64,000 bases of DNA. It comes from Bretschneidera sinensis (Eukaryota; Streptophyta; Magnoliopsida; Brassicales; Akaniaceae). The first letter of the stretch is position 1. Each line of letters begins with the position of its first letter. The notes beneath the pieces are model-generated. The model was not told where the DNA came from. It worked only from the letters and a program-made list of their open reading frames with translations, and did not search any database. Positions 34,851 to 46,545 of the stretch are shown here, piece by piece. The DNA is taken from contig CM043700.1 of assembly GCA_023935145.1 (NCBI GenBank), positions 104,212,400 to 104,276,399 of the forward strand. The letters are read 5' to 3'. Position numbers and translations under genes: made by a program.

Positions 34851-37800
34851 CTTGCTACTTAACTCTTCAAGCTCAAACGCGCCAGTTCAACAAACTCTCC
34901 TGATGTAATACAGACCTTCCCAGTTAGAGAAGAGCTTCTCCATTTCTTAAGGATGGGATACTTCATTTTTTTTCACAGAATGAGATCATGCAGCTTAAAA
35001 CTCCTCTCTTGGACTCAAGAGTTGTAATACCTAGCCACTCTTTTCTGATAAGCAGCTAGCCAAATCTAAGCTCTGTCCTAGGCTTCATCAATAAGATTGG
35101 CATTCATTTGTAAGGCTTATTTATTATTGGTTTGTTCAAAGTTATGCACCCATAGTGAGGGCACCCTGATTTCCAAAGGGATGACCGCTTTGGAACCATA
35201 TGCCATAAAGAAAAGAGTTTCTTCGGTGGGGGTCCAAGTGGTGGTTCGATAAGCCAATAGTAAGTTTGGAAGATTGTTGATCCATTGCTTGTCAGCCTCA
35301 TCTAATATTTTCTTGATGCTCTACAAAAGTGTCCTATTAGTCACCTGACAATCGATGCTTGATACAAAGCTCTTCGTAAAATGCCTTGAATCGAGCTCTG
35401 TCAAACTGTTTGCCATTATCAGTGACCAATATCCAAGGTATGCTAAACCGATACACTATGGACTTCCAGACAAAACTTTGAGCTTGATCATCAGTTATAC
35501 CAGCGAATGGTTCTGCTTCTACCCACTTGATAAAATAATCTATCGTCATAATAAGGTGTTTTCTCTGACCGGATACCCTAGTGAAAGACCAAGGATATCC
35601 ATTCCCCACATAGCAAAGGGAAATGGGTTGGTGATCGAGGTGAGTGGATTTGCTGGTCTATAGGGTACAGACGAGTAGTGCTGATAGTTCATGCATTTCT
35701 TGACTAGTTCCGTGGCATCTCTTTTCATTTTTGGCTAGTAGTATCCTTGACGAAACACTTTGAAGGCTAATACTCGACTTCCCAAGTGATTCTCGCATAT
35801 CTTTTTGTGAACCTCTCGAAGAGCATAATCGTCTTCAACAGGCCTCAAGCACTTTAGATAAGGCGTCATGAGGCTTATTTTGTACAACTTTTCATCTATG
35901 ATTGCATACCGGGAAGCGCGGGAGATAAGTTTTCTGGCTACACTCTTCTGCTCGAGGAGTTAACCATCACATAAATACCAGAGGATCGGACTATCCATGT
36001 CTTTCCTTTAGTCACTAGCAGTACAGGTACTTCATCAATGCTCGAGCTGGCGAGAGTTTCAAAGTAGATGGCTTGGGTTAGCTCGGTATGCCGAGAGAAG
36101 GTAAGTCGGGCCAGAGCATCAAATTTCGAATTCTCTACCTAAGAAACTTAAATTATTCAAAATATTCTGAATACAATGGCAAGTTCTTTGGCCTTTTTAA
36201 GATACCGTGATCTTCTCAACCCGGGCTTCAAATTCACCATTCATCTGATTTATCACCAATTGCGAGTCACAATATGTGTCTAGGGCTTCAGCGACCATCG
36301 TTTTTGCCAGTTTCATTCTGGTGAGTAATGCCTTATTCTCCGCCTCATTTTTGGAAGCTTTGAATTCAAACCTTAAAGCGTATTCAATGTTAAACCCATC
36401 AGGACTGTAAAGAATAAGCCCACTCCACTTCCAGCACTACCAGAGAAGCTGTCCACATAGAGAGTCCACTGCGAAGTTCGCTCAACTATCTCCGATTCTG
36501 GTGCTTTACTCGGATCCACCTAAAGTGTTGTTTCTACGATGAAGTCTATGAGGGCCTGAGCCTTGATGGCCTTTTGGGGGTTATACCAGATGTTGAATTC
36601 TCTAAGCTCTATAGACCATTTAACCATCCTCCCTGGAATATTCGGCTTATGAATCACTTGTCTCAACGGCTGATCAGTCAAGAGGACGATGGTGTGGGCT
36701 TAGAAATATAACCGAAGTTTCTGTGTTGTAATCAAGAGAGTATATGCCATCTTCTCTATCGGGAGGTACCATACCTCTATATCATGGAGAACTTTGCTAA
36801 CGTAGTACATAGGTTTCTGGATGCCCATATCTTCCTGAATCAAAACAAAGCCCTCTATTTCTTGCCCGATCGATATATATAGAAAGAGTTCCTCTCCCAT
36901 AATAGGCTTGGTTAGAAGCGGAGGAGAGCTCAAATACTCCTTCAACTTTTTAAATGATTTTTGATAATCTTTAGTCCAGATAAAGTCTTTTGACATCCTG
37001 ATGGCTATGAAAAATGGGAGACATTTCTCTGCAGATTTTGACATGAAACGGCTAAGTGCCGCTACACGTCCTATTAATCTCTACACTTTTTTAATGTCCA
37101 AGGATGGACTCGATCTTTTTGGGGTTAGCTTCTATTCCCATTTAGGTGACTATAAAGCTGAGGAACTTCCCTCTAGTAACTTTGAATGCGCACTTTGCAG
37201 GGTTCAACTTTATTGGAGTTGTGGTCCTTGGCTTTGACACTTTTAACTAATATGTCATCCACGTAAACCTCCATATTTCTTCCGATCTACTCATGGAAGA
37301 TCTTGTTCACTAGTCTCTAATAGGTCACCCTAGCATTTTTAAGCCCGAATGGCATGACATTGTAATAGTACAACCCTTGATCGATGATGAAGGCTATTTT
37401 CTCCTAGTCAGGCTCGTTCATAAAGATCTAGTTAGAGCCAGAATATGTGTCCATGAAACTCAAAAGTTCATGCCCTGAGATGGCATTAACCAGACGATCT
37501 ATCCGTGGTAGGGGAAAACTGTCTTTCGAACAAGCCTTATTTAGATTTGTAAAGTCAATACCGATTCACCACCTGTCGTTAGGTTTTTTGACCATCACCA
37601 CATTGGACACCTAGTCGGGATAGTTTGTCTCCCGAATGAATTCAGCCGCTAGGAGCTTATCAACTTTGGTCTTGATAGTGATTTATCATTTAGGGGCAAA
37701 TAATCGTTTCTTCTTAGTGATTGGTTTGTGGCTTGGGTCCACGTTTAGCAGGTGAACGATGACATCAAGGCTGATCCCAAGCATATCTAAGGTCGGCCAT

Positions 37801-38501
37801 GAAAACAGGTCTTGATTCCTCTGAAGAAGGGAGATAAGCGACTTCTTAAGATCCTTGGAAGACCGGAGCCAATATGGACTATTCTGGAGATGTCTTTTCC
37901 AAGTGGAACGGTGGTCAGTTATTCTATGGGCTGGCCACGCAGGGTTTTAACTTCATCTCTAAAGTCTTCAATCTCACGTGGCAAAATTTCAGTTTTTTTC
38001 CTTCCTCTCACAGAATTAAAGTAACAAAGACCTATAAACATACTGGTCCCCTTTGACTTCACCCACTCCATTATCAGCAGGGAACTTTATTTTTAGGTGG
38101 TAGATGGACACAATTGCCTTCAACTTGTTGAAGGTGGGCTTGTCGAGGATCATATTGTAGAACGATGGTCACTTGACTACCAAGAAAGTAGCATGTACAG
38201 TGGCAGTTCATGGAGCCACCCCTATAGTGACCAAGAGAACTATATTGCCTTCAGCAAACACCAGAGCCCCTGAGAAATTGTATAGCGGGGTGGAGATTGG
38301 CTTCAACTGACTATCTTTTAATTTCATTTTCTAAAAGGCATTATAGAACAAGATGTCTACTAAGCTTCTGTTATCCACCAAGATGCACCTGACGTCGTGG
38401 TTAGCTAAAAAGAGGGAAACCGTTATGGCATCATCATGTGGGGTCTGTACTCCTTCTAGATCATCATTCATGAAGGAGATTGTTTGGTTTGTCATTTTTT
38501 G
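34851..38501 (-). pseudogene. pol of element T: protease - RT - RNase H - second RNase H - integrase
   Basis: Minus strand, from the right. Protease near 38340-38410 (VDNRSLVDILFYNAF; Gly of the usual DxGSS is gone). RT at about 37080-37800 with IDFTNLNKAC, MPFGLKNA and YVDD (about 37270). An RNase H fragment at 36700-37044. A second RNase H at about 36110-36480 with FEFKASKNEAENKALL and DSQLVINQMNGEFEA. Integrase at about 34900-35880, with the CMNYQ remnant of its zinc region, WGMDILG, IDYFIKWVEAEPF and VTDNGKQFD. Stops throughout. Protease is separated from gag by element C. Confidence 0.85.
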
Positions 38502-38506
38502 CTTAT
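38502..38506. repeat. left target-site duplication of element C
   Basis: CTTAT, repeated at 44195-44199. Confidence 0.85.
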
Positions 38507-39792
38507 TTTTGTGAGTTTTAAATTACTCGCAAGCGCACGAGTCGTTTGCAGTATAGTGTTGTGCAAGTGCGAGGTCGAATCCACAGGGAATTGCGTTGTG
38601 AAAATATAATTTTTAATCTAAACTAACTCTATCTTAACCTAGTTCCGAATTTTGAATGATAATTTGTAAAATAAATTAAAACTAAATTAAATTGATTTTA
38701 AAACTAATAATAAAAAGCTCTAAGGTTTTCGAATCCACCCCACCGAAGTTAAGCATACATGTTCTAAAAATATAGCCTATCAAAACATTCTATGAATCCA
38801 ACTATAAGACAAAAAACAAAGAATATCCCAACTAAACCAAAAGCACCCGATGTATCCACTCTTAACAAATCACAAAGGGAATCCAATTTAATCGAAAAGC
38901 ATTCAATGTATCCATCAGATGAAACACAAAGAAAATCCAACAGACAATTTAAACTCAATCAATTATAAGATTAACTCAAATAATTGACAGAACATTTATA
39001 CTAAAAATTGGCAGATTTGTACAAGCAAATTTGAACTACTACGCCAAACAACGGCGGGGCTTCATCTTCAACCTTAGCTGAAGAGTCTAGCCACCCATAA
39101 CTATAAAACTATAATAACAAGTGCTAAACATTTAAACTAAAACAACTGAATATAAAGAAATAAATAAACAACTTTACATGGGAGAAATTCCACTCGCTGC
39201 CGAGCGGCGCTTCCCCTCGTGGTAGCAATGCCTTCTGGATCCACCAGAATGTTGACGGACGTCCACCGGTAAACACCAAAGTGGCTCAGGAATTGTACAC
39301 TGAATGATGAAGTGGAGTGGGTCTTATATAGGCAAATACCACAAGTGGAATGTGTTTCCAATCCGATGTGGGATGTGGGATATAGAAATGTGTTTCCAAC
39401 CAATGTGGGATGTTGGATTTAAGTCTTCACATGCCCTTAAAAACTTCTGTTCACGCTGAAATCCTGCACAGCCCGCACAGCCTGACCTTTGTCTACTAAA
39501 ACGGCCATAACTTTCTGTAGAAAAATCATTTTTACGAGCCGTAAAATTCTCCAGAAAATAGACTTCTGGATCTTTCTAAGCATATATGGCTCATATCCTG
39601 GTTCTTCTTGAATCAATACAGTTTAATTTTCAAAGATGATTGATCTGTACGGGCAATTCTGGCAATTTTAGTGAAACTCCTTTCCCAGTGCTTGTAAACC
39701 TGAAAAACAACGAAAACAACTCAAAGTAACAAATTCCTAAGCTAACAAATGTAAATTAGAGAGCCAAAATATGCAATATTTGGCACTCATCA
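38507..39792 (-). repeat. 3' LTR of element C
   Basis: 1286 bp. On the minus strand it begins TGATGAGTGCCAAATATTGC and ends CTCACAAAA, where the expected CA end carries one substitution relative to the 5' LTR (CTCACAACA). Minus-strand TATATAAG lies near 39320. Confidence 0.93.
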
Positions 39793-39812
39793 AATACCCC
39801 CAAACTTACAAT
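39793..39812 (-). other. polypurine tract of element C
   Basis: Minus strand AAGTTTGGGGGTATTTG directly before the 3' LTR, nearly the same as the PPT of element B. Confidence 0.85.
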
Positions 39813-41063
39813 TTGCTAGTCCCTTAGCAAAACAAAATAAAAGACTAAATGAAAAACAAAGAACATAAAGATAAAGTCATCACTCATGGTATCCAAAAAT
39901 TTAAGGAGCACACATCACCATGATATTCATTCATAAGCAAGCTTAAAAAGTTAAACCCATCTTCGCAATGAATAGAAATGTTAAAATCTAATTACTTACA
40001 AAAGGCAGGATAAGGCATCACAAGCTTGAATCAGTGTAAGGTAAATTAGCATATAAAAATGAAGCTTCCAAGTAACTCTAATGTGTAAGGTCTCCATGTC
40101 TCAAGATACACCAAATTTCCCATAAAAAAATGAACGACAAAGGCATAGTATTTTTTTTTTTTTTAACAAGGCACGGCTATGTTTAGTTCCCTTAAGCTTT
40201 CTAATTGACCCATGTAGCGAGTGTTAAGTCAATGACTCCCAAACCAGGTGGTTTTAGGGCATTAGGTGTAAAGACACCCCTAAGGACTTACTAACTCGAG
40301 TCAAAAAGGCTACGAAATTAAACCAACCTTAATATTACGAAGCAAAATTCCACCTTTTGACGTGAACACTCACTGCTTACTGAGGCAAGAGGTCCAGTTA
40401 CTCAGCGAAAAGTTTATTGATAATTTTTTTTTTTTTTTTTTTATATTTTCCTATGCCCAAGAGTTCATCCAACAAGTCATCCAGTTTCAGTTAAGATAAG
40501 GAAAAATACACATTAAAATCACATGTCATACCTCACATAATTTGTGCTAATGTGCTCGTGTTAGATTAGATCAAACATGTGAATTCTCAAAATGCCTAAA
40601 GTAAGTAACTAAATTTTAAAAATTTATCACCAGATCATGTGTTCAAAATGTTAAGCTCACCAATGACATCACATCACAGAAAATGTTTAGATCAACTAAA
40701 ATTTCACGATAACATGAGCATGCATTTATCTCTATGACGAAAAGACAACAAATTAGGACAAAGTGTGTGATGTGTCTCCCATACCCCCAAACTTAAATTA
40801 CACATTGACCCCAATGTGTGACTAATATGGAAAGAGCTGACCTGAGATATGGAGAACTATCTGGACTGGTATGGCTCATAGCATACCCCCAAACTTGAAC
40901 TGAAGTACGCTTTGTCCCTGAAAAATAAAAACTGGAAAACAAAAAAATACTGGAAACAAACATTAATCATAAAAATGCAAATTAATAAATAAACAAAAGA
41001 AAAGATAAGCTATGGGGTGCCTCCCATGAGTGCTAAGTTTAACGTCTTCAGCCAGACCCAACA
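39813..41063 (-). other. long 3' noncoding region of element C
   Basis: Homologous to B's 3' region in the same order. It has the conserved block at 40228-40407, the hairpin at 40800-40819 beside a PPT-like motif at 40782-40796, and a second PPT-like motif near 40885. It also contains poly-T/A runs at 40148 and 40427. Confidence 0.8.
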
Positions 41064-42767
41064 TTAGTAAACATGCCCAACTAAGCTCTCCACCATCTGA
41101 TCAATAAATGGGAATGAAAAATGATCGGGCCTAGTGGCAGCATTCAATTTACGGTAGTCTAGACACTTTCTCCATCTTGACTGCACTCGAGTTGGAACCA
41201 ACTCATCGTCTTTATTTACTACCTTAAATTCAGCACGTTTGGGCACGACTAGAATTTGGCTCACCCACTTGCTATCAGAGATGGGATAAATGATCCCTGC
41301 CTCTAACAGCTTAATATCTTTCGCCCTCACAGCCTCTTGCAAAGCAGGGTTGAGCCTTCTTTGTGGCTCCCTCGATGGCTTGGCATTCTCCTCCAACTGT
41401 ATCATGTACGTCACCACCAAGGGTCTGATCCCCTTGACATCCTCAATAGTCCAGCCTATAGCTTCCTTATACTCTCTTAAGACATCAAATAATTTCTCCT
41501 CTAGAGCATCACCCAAATCGGAAGGTATAATCACAGGCAAACTATCGGCTGAACCTAGGAACTTATACTTAATATTATCTGGTAAAGGCTTAAGTTCCTT
41601 CTTGGGGGTTTCAGGTGCGGCAGTCTCCTCCTTCTCATTGCTTTCTCGAGGATCAGACTCCAAAATTACATTTACTTCATCAAGTAACTTATCTAAGCCC
41701 AAGTCCTCTCCAAAGTGAGCAAAGCATGCCTCCAAGGGATCCTCAATACGGGATTCATCCATAGTCTCCTCTGTCCTACTACTTTCCCGAGGAGTAGACT
41801 CCACGATAGTATTTGCTTGCTCAAGTAACTTATCTAAATCCAAATCCTCTTCAAACTCAGCAAAGCATGCCTCTATAATGTCCTCAGAATTCCCTTCTTT
41901 CTTGGGCACTTGTAGTCTCTCAGGGTAAGGTGCTTTAGGTAAAAACGACCTAGAGAGATCCTTAATAATATGAGTGGCTGTAGATGGCTCAGCATCTCTC
42001 TTCTCATTGTTGCCACTCTCTTGCCCTTGGTGCATAGCAGGGTTCTCTTCCACTTGATTGTCCACTTGTCTCCCAGACAAGTATGGGATAGTTGATTGCA
42101 CTTGTTCCTGCCAATGCATTGGAGTTGAAGAATTTCCCACCGCAAACTGTTCCTTTGGGTTAGGCTCAGATTGACTGGGGAACTCTCCTTCCTCTCCTTC
42201 ACCCACGTAACTTGCGATTTGATCAACTTGACTCTCTAGTGTGGCAATCGCTTGGGTGTTTTCTATTGTTGCACTCATCATTTCACTCATAGATTGGCTA
42301 GTCGTTTTCATGAAATCATTGAGAGTGTCCTCCATTGACTGTGAAACCGACACTGGCGCTTGAATGGGAGCTTGGTAAGCGGGTGATGGTGCTGGATAAG
42401 CTGAGTGACTGTAACTTGGAATTGGTGGAGGAAATTTGGGAGTGTAAGGGGCTCCTCCCTGATTCATCAGTTGGTTCTGCTCCCATGAAAAATTAGAGTG
42501 GTCCCACCACCTTGGATTGTATGTTTCGGAGTAAGATCCATTTGATTGCCAACAACAGTCATTGAAAGCATTCATTTGTTCCATAGGATACTCGGCATAA
42601 GCCAGCATTGATGGGCAATTCTGTGCTAGATGCATGGGACTAGCACAGATGGAACAACTTTCAACATTGAAAGTGTTGGCAGCATTGAGGGACGGGTCGG
42701 TCATTTTAATGAAATCCTTGAGGGCATCCTCTAAAGACTGTGAAACCGGCGCTGGATTCATCCACAT
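41064..42767 (-). CDS. element C ORF: gag zinc knuckle fused to protease-less pol linker and RT start (567 aa)
   Basis: Starts with ATG at 42767. Residues 1-25 repeat a linker (SQSLEDALKDFIKM) found again near residue 150. A zinc knuckle CSICASPMHLAQNC lies near residues 38-51, followed by a Pro/Gln-rich Gag C-terminus. An acidic pair of repeats (EACFAEFEEDLDLDKLL and EACFAHFGEDLGLDKLL) leads into the pre-RT linker and the first RT motifs (SKWVSQILVVPK, CLDYRKLNAATRPDHF). It ends soon after, before the catalytic YxDD. The capsid domain and protease are absent. The frame is intact, unlike every other ORF of this size here. It might be a translated chimeric Gag-like product, or open only because it is young. 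Confidence 0.8.
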   Translation of the reverse strand: MWMNPAPVSQSLEDALKDFIKMTDPSLNAANTFNVESCSICASPMHLAQNCPSMLAYAEYPMEQMNAFNDCCWQSNGSYSETYNPRWWDHSNFSWEQNQLMNQGGAPYTPKFPPPIPSYSHSAYPAPSPAYQAPIQAPVSVSQSMEDTLNDFMKTTSQSMSEMMSATIENTQAIATLESQVDQIASYVGEGEEGEFPSQSEPNPKEQFAVGNSSTPMHWQEQVQSTIPYLSGRQVDNQVEENPAMHQGQESGNNEKRDAEPSTATHIIKDLSRSFLPKAPYPERLQVPKKEGNSEDIIEACFAEFEEDLDLDKLLEQANTIVESTPRESSRTEETMDESRIEDPLEACFAHFGEDLGLDKLLDEVNVILESDPRESNEKEETAAPETPKKELKPLPDNIKYKFLGSADSLPVIIPSDLGDALEEKLFDVLREYKEAIGWTIEDVKGIRPLVVTYMIQLEENAKPSREPQRRLNPALQEAVRAKDIKLLEAGIIYPISDSKWVSQILVVPKRAEFKVVNKDDELVPTRVQSRWRKCLDYRKLNAATRPDHFSFPFIDQMVESLVGHVY

Positions 42768-42884
42768 GATTTTTTTTTTTTAATTAAATTAATTTTTTTT
42801 TTTTATTTTTTTTAAAAAAATTGATAACTAACTAGTAGAAAAATAAAATCAATTCAGACCAAAAATTTTCACAAACAAAACAAT

Positions 42885-42902
42885 TCCCCGGCAACGGCGC
42901 CA
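42885..42902 (-). other. primer-binding site of element C (tRNA-Asp)
   Basis: Minus strand TGGCGCCGTTGCCGGGGA, the exact tRNA-Asp-type PBS, six bases inside the 5' LTR end. Confidence 0.93.
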
Positions 42903-42908
42903 AAAACT

Positions 42909-44194
42909 TGTTGTGAGTTTTAAATTACTCGCAAGCGCACGAGTCGTTTGCAGTATAGTGTTGTGCAAGTGCGAGGTCGAATCCACAGGGAATTGCGTTG
43001 TGAAAATATAATTTTTAATCTAAACTAACTCTATCTTAACCTAGTTCCGAATTTTGAATGATAATTTGTAAAATAAATTAAAACTAAATTAAATTGATTT
43101 TAAAACTAATAATAAAAAGCACTAAGGTTTCCGAATCCACCCCACCGAAGTTAAGCATACATGTTCTAAAAATATAGCCTATCAAAACATTCTATGAATC
43201 CAACTATAAGACAAAAAACAAAGAATATCCCAACTAAACCAAAAGCACCCGATGTATCCGCTCTTAACAAATCACAAAGGGAATCCAATTTAATCGAAAA
43301 GCATTCAATGTATCCATAAGATGAAACACAAAAAAAATCCAACAGACAATTTAAACTCAATCAATTATAAGATTAACTCAAATAATTGACAGAACATTTA
43401 TACTAAAAATTGTCAGATTTGTACAAGCAAATCTGAACTACTACGCCAAACAACGGCGGGGCTTCATCTTCAACCTTAGCTGAAGAGTCTAGCCACTCAT
43501 AACTATAAAACTATAATAACAAGTACTAAACATTTAAACTAAAACAACTGAATATAAAGAAATAAATAAACAACTTTACATGGGAGAAATTCCACTCGCT
43601 GCCGAGCGGCGCTTCCCCTCGTGGTAGCAATGCCTTCGGGATCCACTAGAATGTTGATGGACGTCCAACGGTAAACACCAAAGTGGCTCAGGAATTGTAC
43701 ACTGAATGATGAAGTGGAGTGGGTCTTATATAGGCAAATACCACAAGTGGAATGTGTTTCCAATCCGATGTGGGATGTGGGATATAGAAATGTGTTTCCA
43801 ACCAATGTGGGATGTTGGATTTAAGTCTTCACATGCCCTTCAAAACTTCTGTTCACGCTGAAATCTCGCACAGCCCGCACAGCCTGACCTTTGTCTACTA
43901 AAACGGCCATAACTTTCTGTAGAAAAATCATTTTTACGAGCCGTAAAATTCTCAAGAAAACAGACTTCTGGATATTTCTAAGCATATATGGCTCATATCC
44001 TGGTTCTTCTTGAATCAATACAGTTTAATTTTCAAAGATGATTGATCTGTACGGGCAATTCTGGCAATTTTAGTGAAACTCCTTTCCCAGTGCTTGTAAA
44101 CCTGAAAAACAACGAAAACAACTCAAAGTAACAAATTCCTAAGCTAACAAATGTAAATTAGAGGGCCAAAATATGCAATATTTGGCACTCATCA
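42909..44194 (-). repeat. 5' LTR of element C
   Basis: 1286 bp with TG...CA ends. Same length as the 3' LTR, with about 20 substitutions by eye. TATA-like box at 43725-43734. Confidence 0.93.
43725..43734 (-). promoter_or_regulatory. TATA-like box, 5' LTR of element C
   Basis: Minus-strand CCTATATAAG, about 465 bp into the LTR, with the same motif at the matching place in the 3' LTR. Confidence 0.6.
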
Positions 44195-44199
44195 CTTAT
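44195..44199. repeat. right target-site duplication of element C
   Basis: CTTAT, matching 38502-38506. Confidence 0.85.
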
Positions 44200-45760
44200 G
44201 AGGCCCACTTATGAAAGCCACAGACTTAGTATATGCTTTCCTGTTCTGCCCAGATTTTCCTCCGACTGTTGGTCCATTACAGTTTGTTTTGATAACTCTA
44301 GTGATTGTGACTTCTTGGCTCCTCTAGTCAGGTTCCTCTCGGTTTGGTTTCAGACTCTTTCTGGAACCTCGACACTCTTGGTTTTGATCAAAGGGATGTC
44401 TGAGACTTCTTCTGGATCGATCGGGCGTTCTTTCTCGCCATGGTCTAGTAAAATTCTTTAAGTACCCTCGATTGATAAGTGACTCAATTTGCTGTTTCAA
44501 AGCGTGGAAAGCCTTAGTGTTGTGCCAGTAATTTTTGTGGAATCGGCACCACTTGCTCTGATCTCCACTAAGGTGCTGCGACTTCGGAGGCCATCGAAGG
44601 ATCGCTGCATCCTAAACCTGTATCAGGATATTAGTCTTAGATGCATTGAGTGGAGTGAAACTTTCAAAATGGGTGGTGGCTTTAGATCTGTTCTTGTGAT
44701 GGGATTTTTTGGTTGCCCCACCTCAAGGATCGCTGATGTCTTTCATCTTCTTCTTTATTTCCTCTTATCTTTCCTTTCAGAAAGCTTGATCATCCTCAGC
44801 CAGCATTTATTTCTTAGCTTAGGCTAGGATCTCGTTCATGTTTTTGGGCGGTTTCCTAATGAGCTTAGAGTTGAAGATCCCAGATCTTAGCCTATTTTTA
44901 ACACCAACATCTGTACGTTGGGATTGAGGTCCGAGATTTCCCATGTGGCTGCATTGAACTTTGAGATATAGGCTCTAATTTTCTCTCCCCAATGTTGAAT
45001 GATGTTGAAAAGACTTTTTGGGGTCTTTTTGGGTCCCATGTTGCTGAGAAAGTGCGGAGTAAAAGCATAGCTAAGTTCCTTGAAGATGCCGATGCTTCCC
45101 AGTTTTAGCCGAGAATACCATGTGCTGGTAGCCTTCTCAAGTGTCAGGGGAAAAGCTTGACACATAACATGGTCAGAATGTCGATGTAGCATCATGGTGG
45201 TCTTGTAAAGTTGTATGTTATCCAGGGCGTCCATTGAGTCGCCATAGGGCTTGATTTGTGGCATCCAAAAATTTGGCAGGAGCGGAGCTTCGAGAACTTC
45301 TTGAGAGAATGGTGGATCCTAGATGCTGAGCTCATCTAGGACATTATGGTTCTGACCTTTGAGAGCTTCATTGATCCTCTTTTCCATTTTCTAGATTCGT
45401 TTGTCTAGGTCGAAATTACTTCTAGAGAAAGAACCTCCCCTAGATCTATTGTCGTGAGGTGGTGAAGATTCTACAGCGGAGTAATTGTCGACGAGGCGCC
45501 CGTCGCTAGGATGGCTGGTTTGCTTAAAAGCATGGCGGGGAGATAGAGGCGAGGGTTGTCTGCCTCCTCCTCGAACTTCAATGGCGAGATTCATCACCAG
45601 ACGGGAGAGCTCTAGAAACTGCGCTTGGATCATTGGAATGGTGGGATGCATTGAGGCGGCCCCCTGAGATCTTCGGGGGGATCCATCTCTATCGATCTCA
45701 AGTGAGGACGCTACACTCTCGAAAAAGCACACAAGTCGTGGCTAAGAGCCATGTGTTCAG
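44200..45760 (-). pseudogene. gag of element T (Tat-type)
   Basis: On the minus strand, a variable N-terminal part is open at 45391-45732 and the capsid-like domain is open at 44887-45264. The latter has PQIKPYGDSMDALDNIQLYKT, MCQAFPLTLEKATSTWYSRL, FKELSYAF and EKIRAYISKFNAA, as in Tat/Retand Gag. Stops separate the parts, and the frame then decays towards 44200, where element C interrupts the link to protease. No clear zinc knuckle was found. The sequence resumes at 38501. Confidence 0.82.
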
Positions 45761-45931
45761 ACGTAGCAGGGAACCTCGAACCAGACTGTTGGTTGTGAGT
45801 GCCAGTTCGCGTTGGTGCAGCACTGGCTCTGGTAATTCCCTTGCCAGTATTTTTGGTGGTGTTTTTGGGCGTCATGGCAACAGATGAGTTCTTTGAAGAT
45901 TTCTTCGCTTCTACTAGACAACAAGAGATTA

Positions 45932-45952
45932 GTCTCCCATAGACAACACCAA
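45932..45952 (-). other. putative primer-binding site of element T
   Basis: Minus-strand TTGGTGTTGTCTATGGGAGAC, just inside the LTR end. It resembles the TTGGCGCCGTCTGTGGGAA-type PBS I recall from Tat-lineage elements, with transitions. The tRNA is not assigned. Confidence 0.6.
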
Positions 45953-46170
45953 TCTGTTGATGCCAAAAATCTGCTGCTGGGTCGGAGAGCTGAAATACTG
46001 GATCTGCACAAGGGAAACGGTGATCTAAAGGGTCGCCAGAGGAGGGGGGGTTGGTACCTCCGAGGACTCTCTTATGCCTTTATTAGTGCAGGGTTTTGAG
46101 AGAGAAAAAATGAGAGCAGTGATAATGTTTGTAATGAATGAATAATATTACCTTTCATGTGCCTTGGACC

Positions 46171-46180
46171 CCTTTTTATA
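46171..46180 (-). promoter_or_regulatory. TATA-like box, 5' LTR of element T
   Basis: Minus strand TATAAAAAGG, downstream of the G-box array in transcription order. Confidence 0.55.
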
Positions 46181-46399
46181 CTAGTGATTCATTTAGGGAA
46201 TCAAGTCCGTTGCTTGCTTAGGGACAATGCGATCCATAAAATATTGCCTAGGTTCTTGCGCGTGAAAGGTTTGTTAGGGATAACGGCCTCATGATGCGTT
46301 TTGCCACATGCCCTTCGCAGATGTTGCCATTATAGCGACCTTACGATTTGTTCTAGAGATTTTAATCATCCACACATTCGATCGTAATTGTTGAGTAAA

Positions 46400-46545
46400 T
46401 TACCCACGTATCATTAGGTTATTAGAGGGAGAATTATCCACGTGTCATCAGATCATTGGAGAGAGAATTAGCCACATGTCATTAGATTATTGGAAAATGA
46501 ATTATCCACGTGTCATCAAATCATTGGAAAGAGAATTATCCACTA
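46400..46545 (-). promoter_or_regulatory. G-box/ABRE-like array in U3 of element T, right copy
   Basis: CACGTGTCATC recurs at about 46440 and 46507, with variants CACGTATC near 46405 and CACATGTC near 46472, at about 34-bp spacing. It is placed at the start of U3, as in the left LTR. Confidence 0.6.

Larger units (their letters stand above)
38507..44194 (-). mobile_element. element C: young non-autonomous Athila-like LTR retrotransposon
   Basis: A 5688-bp element with two 1286-bp LTRs, a perfect tRNA-Asp PBS, a PPT and 5-bp TSDs. By eye the LTRs differ at about 20 positions (near 1.6%), making C the youngest datable insertion here. The internal region holds one 567-codon ORF and a 1.2-kb 3' noncoding region. 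The capsid domain, protease, most of RT, RNase H and integrase are absent, so it needs proteins from a relative such as the family of element D. It lies inside the gag-protease junction of element T. Confidence 0.95.

Noticed and set aside
38764..38958. Paired small ORFs in both LTRs of C (38764-38958 and 43166-43360; 39137-39403 and 43539-43805)
   Set aside because: They are present twice only because LTRs are duplicated. No domain, and the frames lie in LTR sequence.
41290..41718. 142-codon plus-strand ORF
   Set aside because: Shadow of the 567-codon minus-strand ORF of element C, which has clear domain motifs.
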